Shown here: piece by piece, positions 52,058 through 60,635 of the stretch
Numbering within the stretch: position 1 is the stretch's first letter
How the letters are laid out: each line of letters starts with the position of its first letter
IMG/VR virus record: IMGVR_UViG_3300009181_000033
Coordinates: 186,001-250,000 of that record
Reading direction: 5' to 3' (one strand)
Source of the DNA: a virus
DNA length: 64,000 bases
Position numbers and translations under genes: made by a program
The notes under the pieces: model-generated
What the model was told of the DNA's origin: nothing
Databases searched by the model: none
What the model saw: the letters and a program-made list of their open reading frames with translations, nothing else

Positions 52058-55000
52058 TCACACGAACTCAACGCCACTATTTGTAACAATGAAATCAATT
52101 GCGATGAACTCGACAACCCTTGTGGGAACAACGACTATTCTTCCATTCAGGCGATTGAGATCGACATCTTCTTGGGTGTTATTGCTCTCATTCATAACAA
52201 CCTGGAAGGCTTCTACGCCGGCCTGAATTTGAATGAGACCCAACTGGAAAGAAGCATCGGCAACAAACTTATTACGAACGGCTGGCGTGTTTTGCTCGAA
52301 CACTATGTTCTTTGCAATACCGGAAATGATTCTCTTTATCTCCAGCATCAACCTTCTCACGTTGACCCTATCAAGAGCCGAACGATTAATTTGTAGCGTC
52401 TTTTGACCAAAGATAACGAAACCCATCTTGGGGAAAGTGGCTATCGGATTGATGCGTGATTCGTAGAGGCGGTCCCTGTCAGAAACATTTAGTCTCACGC
52501 CGACATTTGTTACGAAGTCCAACGCTGCCCTGTTGAAACCAGCAGGGGCAAACCAAGGATAAGAAACTCTGTCGTTAAAGCCCAAAGCACCCAAGGCAGC
52601 AACTGAGGCCGGAACCCTTACTTTTCTCTTGTTGACGGTGTCATCGACAAAGACATCAGGATAGTATGTCGCAACGTAATTATTGTCAATGGTCCTTGCA
52701 TCAAGTTGATTTGCTGTGCGCACTATGTTTGGTTTGACACTTGAATCATCATAAATGACTGCGTCATCATCGCTATATGAAGGAATGTCCATCACGTGCA
52801 TGGCCATTCCATAATCCCTAACCTTCTGCATGGTTCTGTCATTTATGTATACATCCCTGATACCTGGTATACAGATGATGTTCGTGTTCGCCTCGAGCGG
52901 GTTGGTCATTATGTCAACGGCGGACAAGTAAGAATTAACACCGTTGTTGTCTTCGTTAAAGCCAGACGGATTGACAGTGCCAAAACCTTCTGGATAGAAA
53001 GTTGGTGATGCACCTGAATCGAAAGAAACTGACTTATCATTCAATCGACGAGCGTTTCTATCCAAGAAATTGGTTCCATCAAATCCACCATACATGAAAT
53101 TGGTGAACTTGGCATAAGCGGAGAACCTATTGAATTCAGAGGCGGTCCCTTGGGACAGCAACGTTGCGAAAGTAATTCTGTCTATCTGAGAAGTCCCATC
53201 ATTGTTTAACACGTACGTGCTAGAGTCAAGTTTGGCATTTCTCACGTAGGCTGCCTGCCTCATGTGACTGTTCACCGAACTTGTGAGATCTGTGATTGAA
53301 GAGTTGTAGAACGCGACATTTGCCAATGAGAACTTATTATTGTTCATGTCGTCGGCAAAAGATCCCGTCAACAACGAGTCTAGTTTCGATATTCCAACAA
53401 ACTTGGTAAATGACTCGAGCAGAGAATTTTTCTCTGTGACAAGGTTGGCGTTTAACAACATGTTGTTTTTGACATCATTGGTGACGTCAGAACCAGTGCT
53501 GCTTCTCTCAAACTTAACGCCCCAATAGTAGGCTGGATTTGCTTGCTCTGCAGCACCAGGCTCACCGGTAAACGTTGGGGTTTGTTTCACTTCACCTCTT
53601 GTAACCTTGAACCTAAGGGGGAGAGGTGGGAGGAAAGAACCAGACAGTGATGTTCCGGCAGAAGAAGAACAATGCAGTCTTGAAGCAGAAGGATCGAGAG
53701 CACCATCGTTGGTCAAGGGGCTGGTTTTCAACAACTCTGGACCCCTGAATCCGAACGGAAGAGCGGTGGTTGGAATTTGCTCTTTTTCGTGCTCTTCGCT
53801 CATCTCAATTCTGACGTATCTTGAATTATTTGCATACTTGCCAAGGGCAACGATTCTCTTCTCGTTAGGATCAAGAGAATCAAAGTTATAGAAAACTTTT
53901 CTATCTCCGATCATCTTGGCTATGTAATTTGGAGCCTTTGGATCCAAGGTGACATTTGAAAATTGTTCGAGAACCATAGGGCTCACGTCGGTATCGTTCC
54001 AGTCCCTTATTTGAACATTGAACGTTCCATACTTGTTTGCTTCATTTGCAGACGCCTTGACGTTTGTGATAGAAATCTTGTAAAGGCTGTTTGCATATTG
54101 ACCATCGTCCAACGACTCGAACCTAAAAAGATCGTATTCTTTTGTTCCATACGGTTGTGATATAAAGAATGTGCTCTTGGGCGTGGTGTATCTCGTGTTG
54201 TAAGAACCAAACACCTTGCTAAATGGATTTCCGTGAAGACCGTCAGCGGAAGAACCGCTGAGTATCGCCACAGAGTTTCCTGCATCAACGTATGCAATTG
54301 TGTGATCAACAGCAAAATCTGCGTGTAGATAATGTTGTTCTTGATAGAACTTGTCAGGATCCCTGTTTAGAACCTTGGCAAAATAATCCTTGTCTGTTGG
54401 GTTGAATGAAGCGGTTAAAACCTTCACGCCGGAAAGTCCATCCATTTTTGAGAATGAATCACCTATGGAAGAAGAGATGATGAGTTTAAATTTCCCATCG
54501 GAGTGCATTGGGTGATCGTCGTTATTAACAACCTTCACTGCCACCAAGCTAGAATTGGATCCCGTAACCATGATTCTTGCTGTAGAGGGCGTCATGATGA
54601 GGCCTCTTATCAAGTCGGCAGATGTAGAATTTGTTATGGTGTCATTGTTGGTAAAATCAGCAACTGCAACGTCTTCATTGGGTCCAAACGTATGTTTGGC
54701 AGCCAAAAACTGAACCCTTCCAGTAGTTGAATCGTCCAAAACAAAGCCGGCATTATTGACAACACCTTTTGTCAAAGTATCACTCAGGTGTTGAGCTGTA
54801 GTGTTGGCTCCTGCACCCAGCACCCTGAGATATGTCAAGGATGATCTGTTCTTTAAAAATTCGCAAACCGCGTATGGTCCAAAATGCTTTGGATCAAGAT
54901 TGCCAAAGTTTTGCACAAATTCATTAAAATTTGCTACAGTAAATGGCACAAAGGCGGGGCCTTTGTTTGATGTTCCTATGATTCCTGCAGGGACGCCTAC

Positions 55001-55078
55001 TGGTCCAGATGTCCTGGGTGATGATAAATCTATTTCGCGTTCATAAAAATTTGGCGACTTAAAGGTCTGCTCTGACAT
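52058..55078 (-). CDS. tail sheath protein (paralogue B)
   Basis: 1006 aa. Same framework as paralogue A: FYEREIDLSSPRTSGPVGVP, AGIIGTSNKGPAFVPFTVAN, SYPWFAPAGFNRAAL, FVIFGQKTLQINRSALDRVN, VRRLMLEIKRIISGIAKNIV and GRIVVVPTRVVEFIAIDFIV. The central regions differ strongly from A. AAGGAGATAGG ribosome site, and a TACTTA box about 40 bases upstream of the ATG. Two sheath genes in tandem could give a mixed sheath or alternative tails. Confidence 0.93.
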   Translation of the reverse strand: MSEQTFKSPNFYEREIDLSSPRTSGPVGVPAGIIGTSNKGPAFVPFTVANFNEFVQNFGNLDPKHFGPYAVCEFLKNRSSLTYLRVLGAGANTTAQHLSDTLTKGVVNNAGFVLDDSTTGRVQFLAAKHTFGPNEDVAVADFTNNDTITNSTSADLIRGLIMTPSTARIMVTGSNSSLVAVKVVNNDDHPMHSDGKFKLIISSSIGDSFSKMDGLSGVKVLTASFNPTDKDYFAKVLNRDPDKFYQEQHYLHADFAVDHTIAYVDAGNSVAILSGSSADGLHGNPFSKVFGSYNTRYTTPKSTFFISQPYGTKEYDLFRFESLDDGQYANSLYKISITNVKASANEANKYGTFNVQIRDWNDTDVSPMVLEQFSNVTLDPKAPNYIAKMIGDRKVFYNFDSLDPNEKRIVALGKYANNSRYVRIEMSEEHEKEQIPTTALPFGFRGPELLKTSPLTNDGALDPSASRLHCSSSAGTSLSGSFLPPLPLRFKVTRGEVKQTPTFTGEPGAAEQANPAYYWGVKFERSSTGSDVTNDVKNNMLLNANLVTEKNSLLESFTKFVGISKLDSLLTGSFADDMNNNKFSLANVAFYNSSITDLTSSVNSHMRQAAYVRNAKLDSSTYVLNNDGTSQIDRITFATLLSQGTASEFNRFSAYAKFTNFMYGGFDGTNFLDRNARRLNDKSVSFDSGASPTFYPEGFGTVNPSGFNEDNNGVNSYLSAVDIMTNPLEANTNIICIPGIRDVYINDRTMQKVRDYGMAMHVMDIPSYSDDDAVIYDDSSVKPNIVRTANQLDARTIDNNYVATYYPDVFVDDTVNKRKVRVPASVAALGALGFNDRVSYPWFAPAGFNRAALDFVTNVGVRLNVSDRDRLYESRINPIATFPKMGFVIFGQKTLQINRSALDRVNVRRLMLEIKRIISGIAKNIVFEQNTPAVRNKFVADASFQLGLIQIQAGVEAFQVVMNESNNTQEDVDLNRLNGRIVVVPTRVVEFIAIDFIVTNSGVEFV

Positions 55079-55116
55079 TACCTATCTCCTTAAATGTGGG
55101 CTTTCGCTTCAGAAGA

Positions 55117-55122
55117 TAAGTA
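55117..55122 (-). promoter_or_regulatory. TAYTTA box (TACTTA) upstream of the sheath genes
   Basis: GATAA-TACTTA-TC on the coding strand, 38 bases before the sheath B ATG, in a gene-free gap of 115 bases. Candidate late promoter for the two sheath genes. Confidence 0.4.
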
Positions 55123-55193
55123 TTATCGAAAAGTATAAAAAATAAATTATAACTTGGGACAAACGTTTGCAAACACAACATTTCAAAGAAAAA

Positions 55194-56402
55194 TCATTCT
55201 TTGGAATCACCGGGAAAAACATTTGTGAGTTCTATTTCTAAATCCCCCAGCGAATAATTGTTTTTAGAATAAACTGTTTCTCCATTTGATGATGCGCTTC
55301 TCACCCTATAATTTGAACCAAATATGGAGAGATTGTCGCGAGGAAAAAGCTTCGGTCTTTTTGGATGTATTTCCATGGGGAGCGTAGGATCGTCTGTCCC
55401 CAATTCGTACTGGTCGTCGATAGAATTAGGGTCTTGATCAGCAACCACAGACGGTGAGGCCGTCAATGACTCGAACTTTATAATAGGCGATGAAATATAT
55501 CTTTTTATTGGAATTGGTGAACCGGGAGTCTGGGAAACAAAGAAATAAGCAGGAACGTTGACGTTAAAGGAGTATTTGATGAATCTTTCCTGTTGGGACA
55601 TATCATCAAAATTATTCTCTAATGCGTAAGAACCACCATCGACTGACGCTACAAACCAGTATCCCTTGGGTGTTTCAAGCTTCCAGCCTTGGACTTGGGG
55701 CAAAAATGAAGTTATCACTTTTTCCATTATTTGGTTGGCGTGCTGCATATATTGCGTCCATATTGTTATTTGATATTTTGCAGTGTAGAATTGAGGAGTG
55801 GGCACAACTATTGTTTCTACAATATTATTGTTCAAATAAGGCTGGAGCAATTTGCCATTCATTGCATCTTTTGTGTCCGACAACTCACCTAATCTTCTAT
55901 CCGTTGTCAATTGGGAAGAAGAAACGTGGGTTGAAACTGCTAAATTTTCTTGGTCTTTCAAAAAAAATTTATTTATCAAATTTTGATAATCCCTGTCAGA
56001 CTTGTGTAGTCTCCTGTTGACGGTTATCTCTCCAACACTTTGATTAATTCCACGGGCCGTCATCTCTTCACTGGGTGATTGGGCTAGTTCGGTTCTCATT
56101 ATTGTCAACAAGGGGAGCAAGAGAGTATTGTTCCTGTCCCTAAGAGGTCGACCATTTTTTAACAAAGACCATTTTTCTCCAGCAGCGAAAATAACTGGGA
56201 TTTTTTTCAAGGGTGATGAATCATTGCCTCCGCAGAACGGAGATATTTCTTTTTCAAAAAGATTAAACAGTGCTACGTCGACGTCTTCGACCCCACAAGG
56301 AGGCAAATATAGATCAACACTCCCTTGAGTGGTCTCATACCCTGTGGGCAAAGGGAGCTGACCATTATTTGATTTGCTGCCTGGATTAAACCGAGTTGCC
56401 AT
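55194..56402 (-). CDS. tail sheath stabiliser/completion protein, gp15-like
   Basis: 402 aa. The pattern SVDLYLPPCGVEDVDVALFN, IPVIFAAGEKWSLLKNGRPL, RDRNNTLLLPLLTIMRTELA and EMTARGINQSVGEITVNRRL matches the gp15-like proteins of large myophages that cap the tail and join it to the neck. The position between neck genes and sheath genes agrees. The C-terminal part (LPMEIHPKRPKLFPRDNL) is an extension of unknown role. Confidence 0.75.
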   Translation of the reverse strand: MATRFNPGSKSNNGQLPLPTGYETTQGSVDLYLPPCGVEDVDVALFNLFEKEISPFCGGNDSSPLKKIPVIFAAGEKWSLLKNGRPLRDRNNTLLLPLLTIMRTELAQSPSEEMTARGINQSVGEITVNRRLHKSDRDYQNLINKFFLKDQENLAVSTHVSSSQLTTDRRLGELSDTKDAMNGKLLQPYLNNNIVETIVVPTPQFYTAKYQITIWTQYMQHANQIMEKVITSFLPQVQGWKLETPKGYWFVASVDGGSYALENNFDDMSQQERFIKYSFNVNVPAYFFVSQTPGSPIPIKRYISSPIIKFESLTASPSVVADQDPNSIDDQYELGTDDPTLPMEIHPKRPKLFPRDNLSIFGSNYRVRSASSNGETVYSKNNYSLGDLEIELTNVFPGDSKE

Positions 56403-56409
56403 TTTTCAC

Positions 56410-57078
56410 CTACTCATCATAAAAGGAAGAACCGGCGCCTGTTTGATCTCCCTTATCGGACACTTCTTTGGGACCGGTAATAGGTTTATCAAGCACACCA
56501 TTTTCGATAAGGTCTCTCTTGTCACCAGTGGCTTCTCCGTTTTTATCGATAGACTCGCCTCTTTGTTGAACAAATTCTTTTTGTACAGCATCTGCATCTG
56601 TGTATTTGATGTCTGTTGGCCCAATTGTTGGAGCCTTAAACAGACCTTCACGAGCTTTGATTCCTATTAGTTTGACTCCATCCTTGTGCTCAGGCATACC
56701 GAATATATTGCGCATAAAAACTCGCTCGGTTATCTCATAAAAAACATCCGAAAAAGAAAAGAAGTCACCTATGTTGACATTTATTCCTTTGTCTAAGAGG
56801 TCCCTGTATTGTATGAACGCCTCAATTTTGAATTGGGCATCGATACCGAATTTATCTATTTTTGTATCTGATTGAAAGTTGCTGTCTATTAAACAATCTA
56901 TGGCTATGGGATTGTCGTAGATCTTTTGAAGTGCTTCATTATAGACGCCATGGGATTTTGTTTTCGTCTCAGAAATTGGGTAATAATAAATCTTTTGACC
57001 GACCACATCCTTTATTATTTCCTTAGTTATGTCGGAAATAAAATTCAATTCCCTGGGTGTGATAAATAATCTGGCCAT
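56410..57078 (-). CDS. neck/head-completion protein, gp14-like
   Basis: 222 aa. LNFISDITKEIIKDVVGQ, IYYYPISETKTKSHGVYNEA and AIDCLIDSNFQSDTKIDKFG match neck protein patterns of T4-like and jumbo myophages. The C-terminal ~60 residues are polar and probably disordered. It lies between another neck protein (57082) and the tail completion gene, with GGATAA before the ATG. Confidence 0.65.
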   Translation of the reverse strand: MARLFITPRELNFISDITKEIIKDVVGQKIYYYPISETKTKSHGVYNEALQKIYDNPIAIDCLIDSNFQSDTKIDKFGIDAQFKIEAFIQYRDLLDKGINVNIGDFFSFSDVFYEITERVFMRNIFGMPEHKDGVKLIGIKAREGLFKAPTIGPTDIKYTDADAVQKEFVQQRGESIDKNGEATGDKRDLIENGVLDKPITGPKEVSDKGDQTGAGSSFYDE

Positions 57079-57081
57079 GTT

Positions 57082-58263
57082 TTATCCTATTACGATCCCC
57101 TTGCCCAAAGGCATTGGGATGTACCTTAATTGTTTATTGAGATTTTCGGCGGCGGCCGCATCGGCCTCGAGCAACTTTTGGTGAGTAAGATTTGCCAAAA
57201 ATTCCTTCATTTGAGTTTGAAGCTTGTCCTTTTCTTCTTTTCCTTGAGACAAGAGAGATTCACCGTTTAGCTGCAAATCCGCATTTGGAATCGGGATGGA
57301 TTGAAATTTAGATCGAATTAAACCCAAAAGCTCTTTGCAAAGCGCCAAAGTATACTGCCTTATCCACTGCTTTCCAGGTTGATTAATTGTATTGAAAGGT
57401 ATGTTGTTGAGCGGAAAATTCTGTGGGCCCGAAATTCCAAATATGGAATCGTCAGTTGTGAACGCTGACGGATTATAGGGATTGCCTGGTGGCATAACCT
57501 TGCAATAAAGTCGACCAACCTGCAGGTCCGTCACAGGTATGGGATATATCCTTATATTGCCACCCAGAACCTCATATGAATAATGAGATCTTCTGACCCT
57601 AAAGGCAGATTCTAACATTCCTCTTCTTAAAATGTCTTCAAAGATTGGAAGAACGTAAAAGATAGTTGAATTGACGTAAGACTCATAATTGAAATTTGTT
57701 GCCAAGAAATTAGTGACGTTTGAAGCATTCAACAAAAAATGTTGGGCTGCCAAAGGCTCAACATGAAACAATTCTACTATCTTTAATTTTCCTTTGGAAC
57801 CAGAAGGCAGTGTGTCATATACCACATTTCCTGAGGTCACATCCTTTAGTTCTGTATAGAGATTATAGTCTTGTCTTCCACTTTGAATATCAAAGTAACC
57901 CAAAGTTGCGTTACTCGAGCCACCAACAAAAGCTTCAGTCGCATATGGCTCGGCTTTCCTTAAAAGATATTCAAGAGAGCCTCTGGCATATTTGTTGGTG
58001 AAATCGACTGAGCCGGTCGCTAATCCCAAAACGTTAGTCAACTCTGAAGTTATCTTTGTCTCTAGAACAAGGCGGCTATATTCACAACATGCTTCTTCAA
58101 AGCAAGCCCATATTTCCTTCTTTGTCAATTCGACTGACAGGACGTCATCGCCTAATTTTCTTTTAACAAAGACAACCATTCTGTCTGCTTCACCTTGAAA
58201 GGCGGCGTCTGAATCAAAAAACCCAAATGGCGTCGGAGAAATTGTAGAATTAAAATTAGACAT
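57082..58263 (-). CDS. neck protein, gp13-like
   Basis: 393 aa. Helical N-terminus (LTKKEIWACFEEACCEYSRL), central DYNLYTELKD and VLGGNIRIYPIPVTD, and a C-terminal helix (QYTLALCKELLGLIRSKFQS) match a neck protein conserved in large myophages. It would sit at the portal-tail junction. AGGTG ribosome site; TACTTA box ~20 bases upstream. First gene of the tail operon read leftward. Confidence 0.7.
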   Translation of the reverse strand: MSNFNSTISPTPFGFFDSDAAFQGEADRMVVFVKRKLGDDVLSVELTKKEIWACFEEACCEYSRLVLETKITSELTNVLGLATGSVDFTNKYARGSLEYLLRKAEPYATEAFVGGSSNATLGYFDIQSGRQDYNLYTELKDVTSGNVVYDTLPSGSKGKLKIVELFHVEPLAAQHFLLNASNVTNFLATNFNYESYVNSTIFYVLPIFEDILRRGMLESAFRVRRSHYSYEVLGGNIRIYPIPVTDLQVGRLYCKVMPPGNPYNPSAFTTDDSIFGISGPQNFPLNNIPFNTINQPGKQWIRQYTLALCKELLGLIRSKFQSIPIPNADLQLNGESLLSQGKEEKDKLQTQMKEFLANLTHQKLLEADAAAAENLNKQLRYIPMPLGKGIVIG

Positions 58264-58284
58264 TCTTCACACCTGTCATGTTGA

Positions 58285-58290
58285 TAAGTA
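58285..58290 (-). promoter_or_regulatory. TAYTTA box (TACTTA) upstream of the neck operon
   Basis: CTCA-TACTTA-TCAAC on the coding strand, about 21 bases before the ATG at 58263. Candidate late promoter. Confidence 0.4.
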
Positions 58291-58311
58291 TGAGAAAGAT
58301 TTTAAATTCTA

Positions 58312-58506
58312 TTAAATATCATCAATGATTTCTTTGACAAAGAGACGAAGCAAATTTTCCTTCACGATGTCATCGTCATCGTCGTTTTCTTTGCCGCTTT
58401 TTACTAAAGTAAGACGAGCAGTTGGCGGCAAATAAGCCATTCCACCACCTCGCGAATCACCAAGTTTTCTTTTGATTATATCTCTTCGACTCTTCTTTTT
58501 TGGCAT
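58312..58506 (-). CDS. small basic/acidic protein
   Basis: 64 aa, unassigned. Basic N-terminus (MPKKKSRRDIIKRKLGD), an acidic stretch (ENDDDDDIVKEN) and a C-terminal helix LLRLFVKEIIDDI. The C-terminal helix ends like the shared capsid peptide in reverse position. No ribosome site; TATTTA lies eight bases before the ATG. Confidence 0.5.
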   Translation of the reverse strand: MPKKKSRRDIIKRKLGDSRGGGMAYLPPTARLTLVKSGKENDDDDDIVKENLLRLFVKEIIDDI

Positions 58507-58514
58507 GGCGCCAA

Positions 58515-58520
58515 TAAATA
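58515..58520 (-). promoter_or_regulatory. TAYTTA box (TATTTA), 8 nt before start codon
   Basis: GTAA-TATTTA-TTGGCGCC-ATG on the coding strand; no ribosome site for the 64-aa gene. Confidence 0.35.
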
Positions 58521-58742
58521 TTACATTCCTGCGATTAATGCCTGAACAGCAGTTGAGACTCGTTCCTGCAACTCCCTCGGCAAAGCAGAAAGAAGAACAT
58601 AATTCTCTGCCTTTGTTGTGTCTTGAGGCATTCCACCAGCCATATAATCAGAATTTGTTTTTACAATGGCCCTAATTACCAAAGGCGGTAATCCCACCCT
58701 AGTTGAATAAATCGGTTGATATAAATCTACTTTATTTTCCAT
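58521..58742 (-). CDS. small hypothetical protein
   Basis: 73 aa, unassigned. VDLYQPIYSTRVGLPPLVIR then a helical C-terminus (LPRELQERVSTAVQALI). GAGGATGAA directly before the ATG, and the start is two bases from the stop of the 59-aa gene upstream, so the two are coupled. Confidence 0.55.
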   Translation of the reverse strand: MENKVDLYQPIYSTRVGLPPLVIRAIVKTNSDYMAGGMPQDTTKAENYVLLSALPRELQERVSTAVQALIAGM

Positions 58743-58743
58743 T

Positions 58744-58923
58744 TCATCCTCTGAGGAGATTCTTGTTCTCCATTAATGCCCCATTGATATTATTTAATTG
58801 CCTCTTTAGCTGAACCAATTCTTGTAAAATCAATTGGGTTGGCTCACCTCTATTCTCCAATAGTATCAGATTCTCTTCCAATAACTTTATTTTCTCACAC
58901 AGAATTTCTCTTGTAGCTGACAC
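58744..58923 (-). CDS. 59-aa coiled-coil peptide, GTG start
   Basis: Reads leftward from a GTG at 58923 with GGTGA before it: MSATREILCEKIKLLEENLI continuing as a leucine-rich heptad pattern (LLENRGEPTQLILQELVQL) and ending NINGALMENKNLLRG. It is too short for automatic ORF lists but is well formed, has a ribosome site and abuts the next start codon. Likely a small coiled coil. Confidence 0.6.
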   Translation of the reverse strand: MSATREILCEKIKLLEENLILLENRGEPTQLILQELVQLKRQLNNINGALMENKNLLRG

Positions 58924-58956
58924 TTTATCACCGCCTTTAATCGAGAATGTTTAAAT

Positions 58957-59032
58957 TGGTTGTATAGACAGGAATTGAACCTGCGATCTTCTGGTGTGAA
59001 GCAGACGTAATACCACTTCCCACCCTGCGTCG
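58957..59032 (-). pseudogene. tRNA-like relic, Val(CAC)-type anticodon arm
   Basis: 76 bases ending in an encoded CCA, with a good T-arm (GCAGGTTCAATTCCTGT), a D-arm with weak pairs, and an anticodon arm TCTGC-TTCACAC-CAGA that matches tRNA-Val(CAC) except that one base of the 3' stem is missing. The acceptor halves (CGACGCA and CTATACA) do not pair. It looks like a decayed tRNA gene next to the intact tRNA-Gln. Confidence 0.3.
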
Positions 59033-59148
59033 ATAATTTATATCTTATGAAGATATGTGTTTTTGTATATTTTTTAGTGCAGCGGATGAGAATCGATCCC
59101 ACAAGCAAACCGCACAAGATCGAAAGTTTCCATTAGTTTGTGGCCACA

Positions 59149-59222
59149 TGGTTGGGGTGTAGTGAATCGAACACTAATTCACGGATTCAAAGTCCGTCGT
59201 CTTGCCATTAGACGACACCCCA
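59149..59222 (-). tRNA. tRNA-Gln (anticodon TTG)
   Basis: 74 bases including an encoded CCA. Acceptor TGGGGTG pairs with CACCCCA; D-arm GTCTAATGGCAAGAC; anticodon stem ACGGA / TCCGT around loop CTTTGAA, giving anticodon TTG; T-arm TAGTG-TTCGATT-CACTA. All four stems are intact. It would read CAA codons and may supplement a limiting host tRNA. Confidence 0.93.
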
Positions 59223-59294
59223 GTCTACTTGCCCAATCTTTACGATTGGACCAGAACCAGAAACACATCTATCAAATTTTATTTTTAATAAGGG

Positions 59295-59555
59295 TTACCT
59301 TTGAGGACTTGATTGAAGATTTTGACTCAAGTTCAACCAGTTATTTTGTTCTTTTTGAACCAAATCATTTATCTTTTTTGACTCCTGTTGTGCCCAGGAT
59401 CTATATACTTCCTGCTCCAATTCTTCCTGTTCTTTTTTTAGAGCTGAAAGGATGGGTTTCCTAAATTTATCCAATAAATGCTGTTTGGTATTTGCGTCTC
59501 TAATTAATGTTTCATAAATCTCAAGCATTTCAGATGCCGTGAAGGCCACATTCAT
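59295..59555 (-). CDS. small helical protein
   Basis: 86 aa, unassigned. Strongly helical with Lys/Glu/Gln heptads (ALKKEQEELEQEVYRSWAQQ, KINDLVQKEQNNW), a likely coiled coil. GGTGA before the ATG, which overlaps the stop of the upstream gene by four bases. Confidence 0.55.
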   Translation of the reverse strand: MNVAFTASEMLEIYETLIRDANTKQHLLDKFRKPILSALKKEQEELEQEVYRSWAQQESKKINDLVQKEQNNWLNLSQNLQSSPQR

Positions 59556-60166
59556 TGAGTGTCACCAATTCCATAGGCATAGTCAAGTTTAAATATATTT
59601 GCCCAAGCCTTACATAGTCTCTTATAAGTAAAGACTTCCCAATCTTCACCATCATGAAATTCTATAGTCTTATCAGTTACCTTGATGGTGGTGATCTCTG
59701 GAAGAAGAATTGAGCCTTCATTGATCAAAACATCGACTGCGTTCCTAAAATCTACATCCTCAAACTGAACTGTGACCTTCTCACCAATGGAATTTTTAAC
59801 ATCCTGGGCTGGTAAATCCTGCAAGTCAGAAGCCGGCACTAAAAAGTGATGCTCGATTTTTTCATTATCGGGCTCTTCGACTGCTTCCCTTCCCGTCTCC
59901 TCATCTTCATCTTCATCTTCATCTTCATCTTGATCTTCATCTTCATCTTGATCTTCATCTTCATCTTCATCTTCATCTTGATCTTGATCTTGATCTTGAT
60001 CTTGAGTCTGGCTTGGTCGACAAGCGCTCTCTTCACCGGTTAAAAAAATCTCTATGTTTGACATCATGTTTGATATCTGTTCCTTTGTGGCAGGATCCCA
60101 ATCGCTACCTGAAATCTGAAAGAGAAGAGAGTATAGAAATAGTGACTCGGTTTTGGAAAGATTCAT
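59552..60166 (-). CDS. unknown protein with an Asp/Glu/Gln repeat
   Basis: 204 aa from the ATG at 60166, which has AGGAG seven bases upstream; an earlier in-frame GTG lies inside a terminator hairpin and is unlikely. The centre holds an extended D-Q/D-E repeat encoded by a GATCAAGAT/GAAGAT microsatellite (59900-60006). The flanks are ordinary: a helical N-terminus (TESLFLYSLLFQISGSDWDP) and a C-terminus ending TFKLDYAYGIGDTQ-like. The acidic run may bind basic proteins or DNA-mimic. Confidence 0.6.
   Translation of the reverse strand: MNLSKTESLFLYSLLFQISGSDWDPATKEQISNMMSNIEIFLTGEESACRPSQTQDQDQDQDQDEDEDEDEDQDEDEDQDEDEDEDEDEETGREAVEEPDNEKIEHHFLVPASDLQDLPAQDVKNSIGEKVTVQFEDVDFRNAVDVLINEGSILLPEITTIKVTDKTIEFHDGEDWEVFTYKRLCKAWANIFKLDYAYGIGDTQ
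59900..60006. repeat. 6-base microsatellite (ATCTTC/ATCTTG type)
   Basis: Tandem units of TCATCT and TGATCT read on the plus strand, encoding alternating Asp-Glu and Asp-Gln on the minus strand. Such runs vary in length by slippage. Confidence 0.85.
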
Positions 60167-60184
60167 TAGATGTTCTCCTATAAA

Positions 60185-60212
60185 AAGGACGGGAACTTTC
60201 GTTCCCGTCCTT
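60185..60212 (-). terminator. hairpin terminator after the 89-aa gene
   Basis: Perfect 12-bp stem AAGGACGGGAAC / GTTCCCGTCCTT with a 4-base TTTC loop, 30 bases past the stop of the 89-aa gene, followed by TTTTTATAGG on the minus strand. Confidence 0.8.
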
Positions 60213-60241
60213 GCCACATGTCAAAGCAAAATTAATATATT

Positions 60242-60514
60242 TCAGTGTGACTTCTGTGTAAACTGATAATGCTTCTGTAGTGCCCTATAGATTGTCCTAG
60301 CAGTCCTTCCATCAAATCGATAAGTAATGCCTTCTGGGGTATCAACATACATTGTTGTCGAATCAACCTTTGGATTCGTGCTGACAGCAATGTTAACGCT
60401 ATTATCACTTCGCCTAAAAGTCTCGGTCCTGAAATTGCCTCTTCGATCCTCACGAGTACGAATGGAAGCACTACGATTTTGGCTGACAACGTCGTTGTTC
60501 TTGGTCTTGGACAT
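60242..60514 (-). CDS. small hypothetical protein
   Basis: 90 aa from the ATG at 60514 (AGGAG eight bases before it, preferred to the longer frame). Basic N-terminal half (RSASIRTREDRRGNFRTETF), then a beta-like segment (DSTTMYVDTPEGITYRFDGR) and helix TARTIYRALQKHYQF. Could be a small DNA-binding protein; unassigned. Confidence 0.55.
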   Translation of the reverse strand: MSKTKNNDVVSQNRSASIRTREDRRGNFRTETFRRSDNSVNIAVSTNPKVDSTTMYVDTPEGITYRFDGRTARTIYRALQKHYQFTQKSH

Positions 60515-60585
60515 TTCTATTTCTCCTGGACTTAATCGTCCTTGATGGTTGAACTTTAGTGCACGCACTGTCATATGTTCAAAAA

Positions 60586-60621
60586 AATAAATCGAGCGGC
60601 ATTTCTACCGCTCGATTTATT
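60586..60621 (-). terminator. hairpin terminator after the ParB-fold gene
   Basis: Perfect 14-bp stem AATAAATCGAGCGG / CCGCTCGATTTATT around an 8-base loop, ~15 bases after the stop at 60636, with a run of Ts beyond. Confidence 0.85.
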
Positions 60622-60635
60622 TTCACATCTTCAAA

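Noticed and set aside
59033-59148. A second full tRNA gene between the relic and tRNA-Gln
   Set aside because: A T-arm-like and a D-arm-like piece can be seen but no acceptor or anticodon stem pairs; I could not fold a cloverleaf.
59900-60006. CRISPR array
   Set aside because: Units are six bases without spacers and encode an acidic protein run, so it is a microsatellite.
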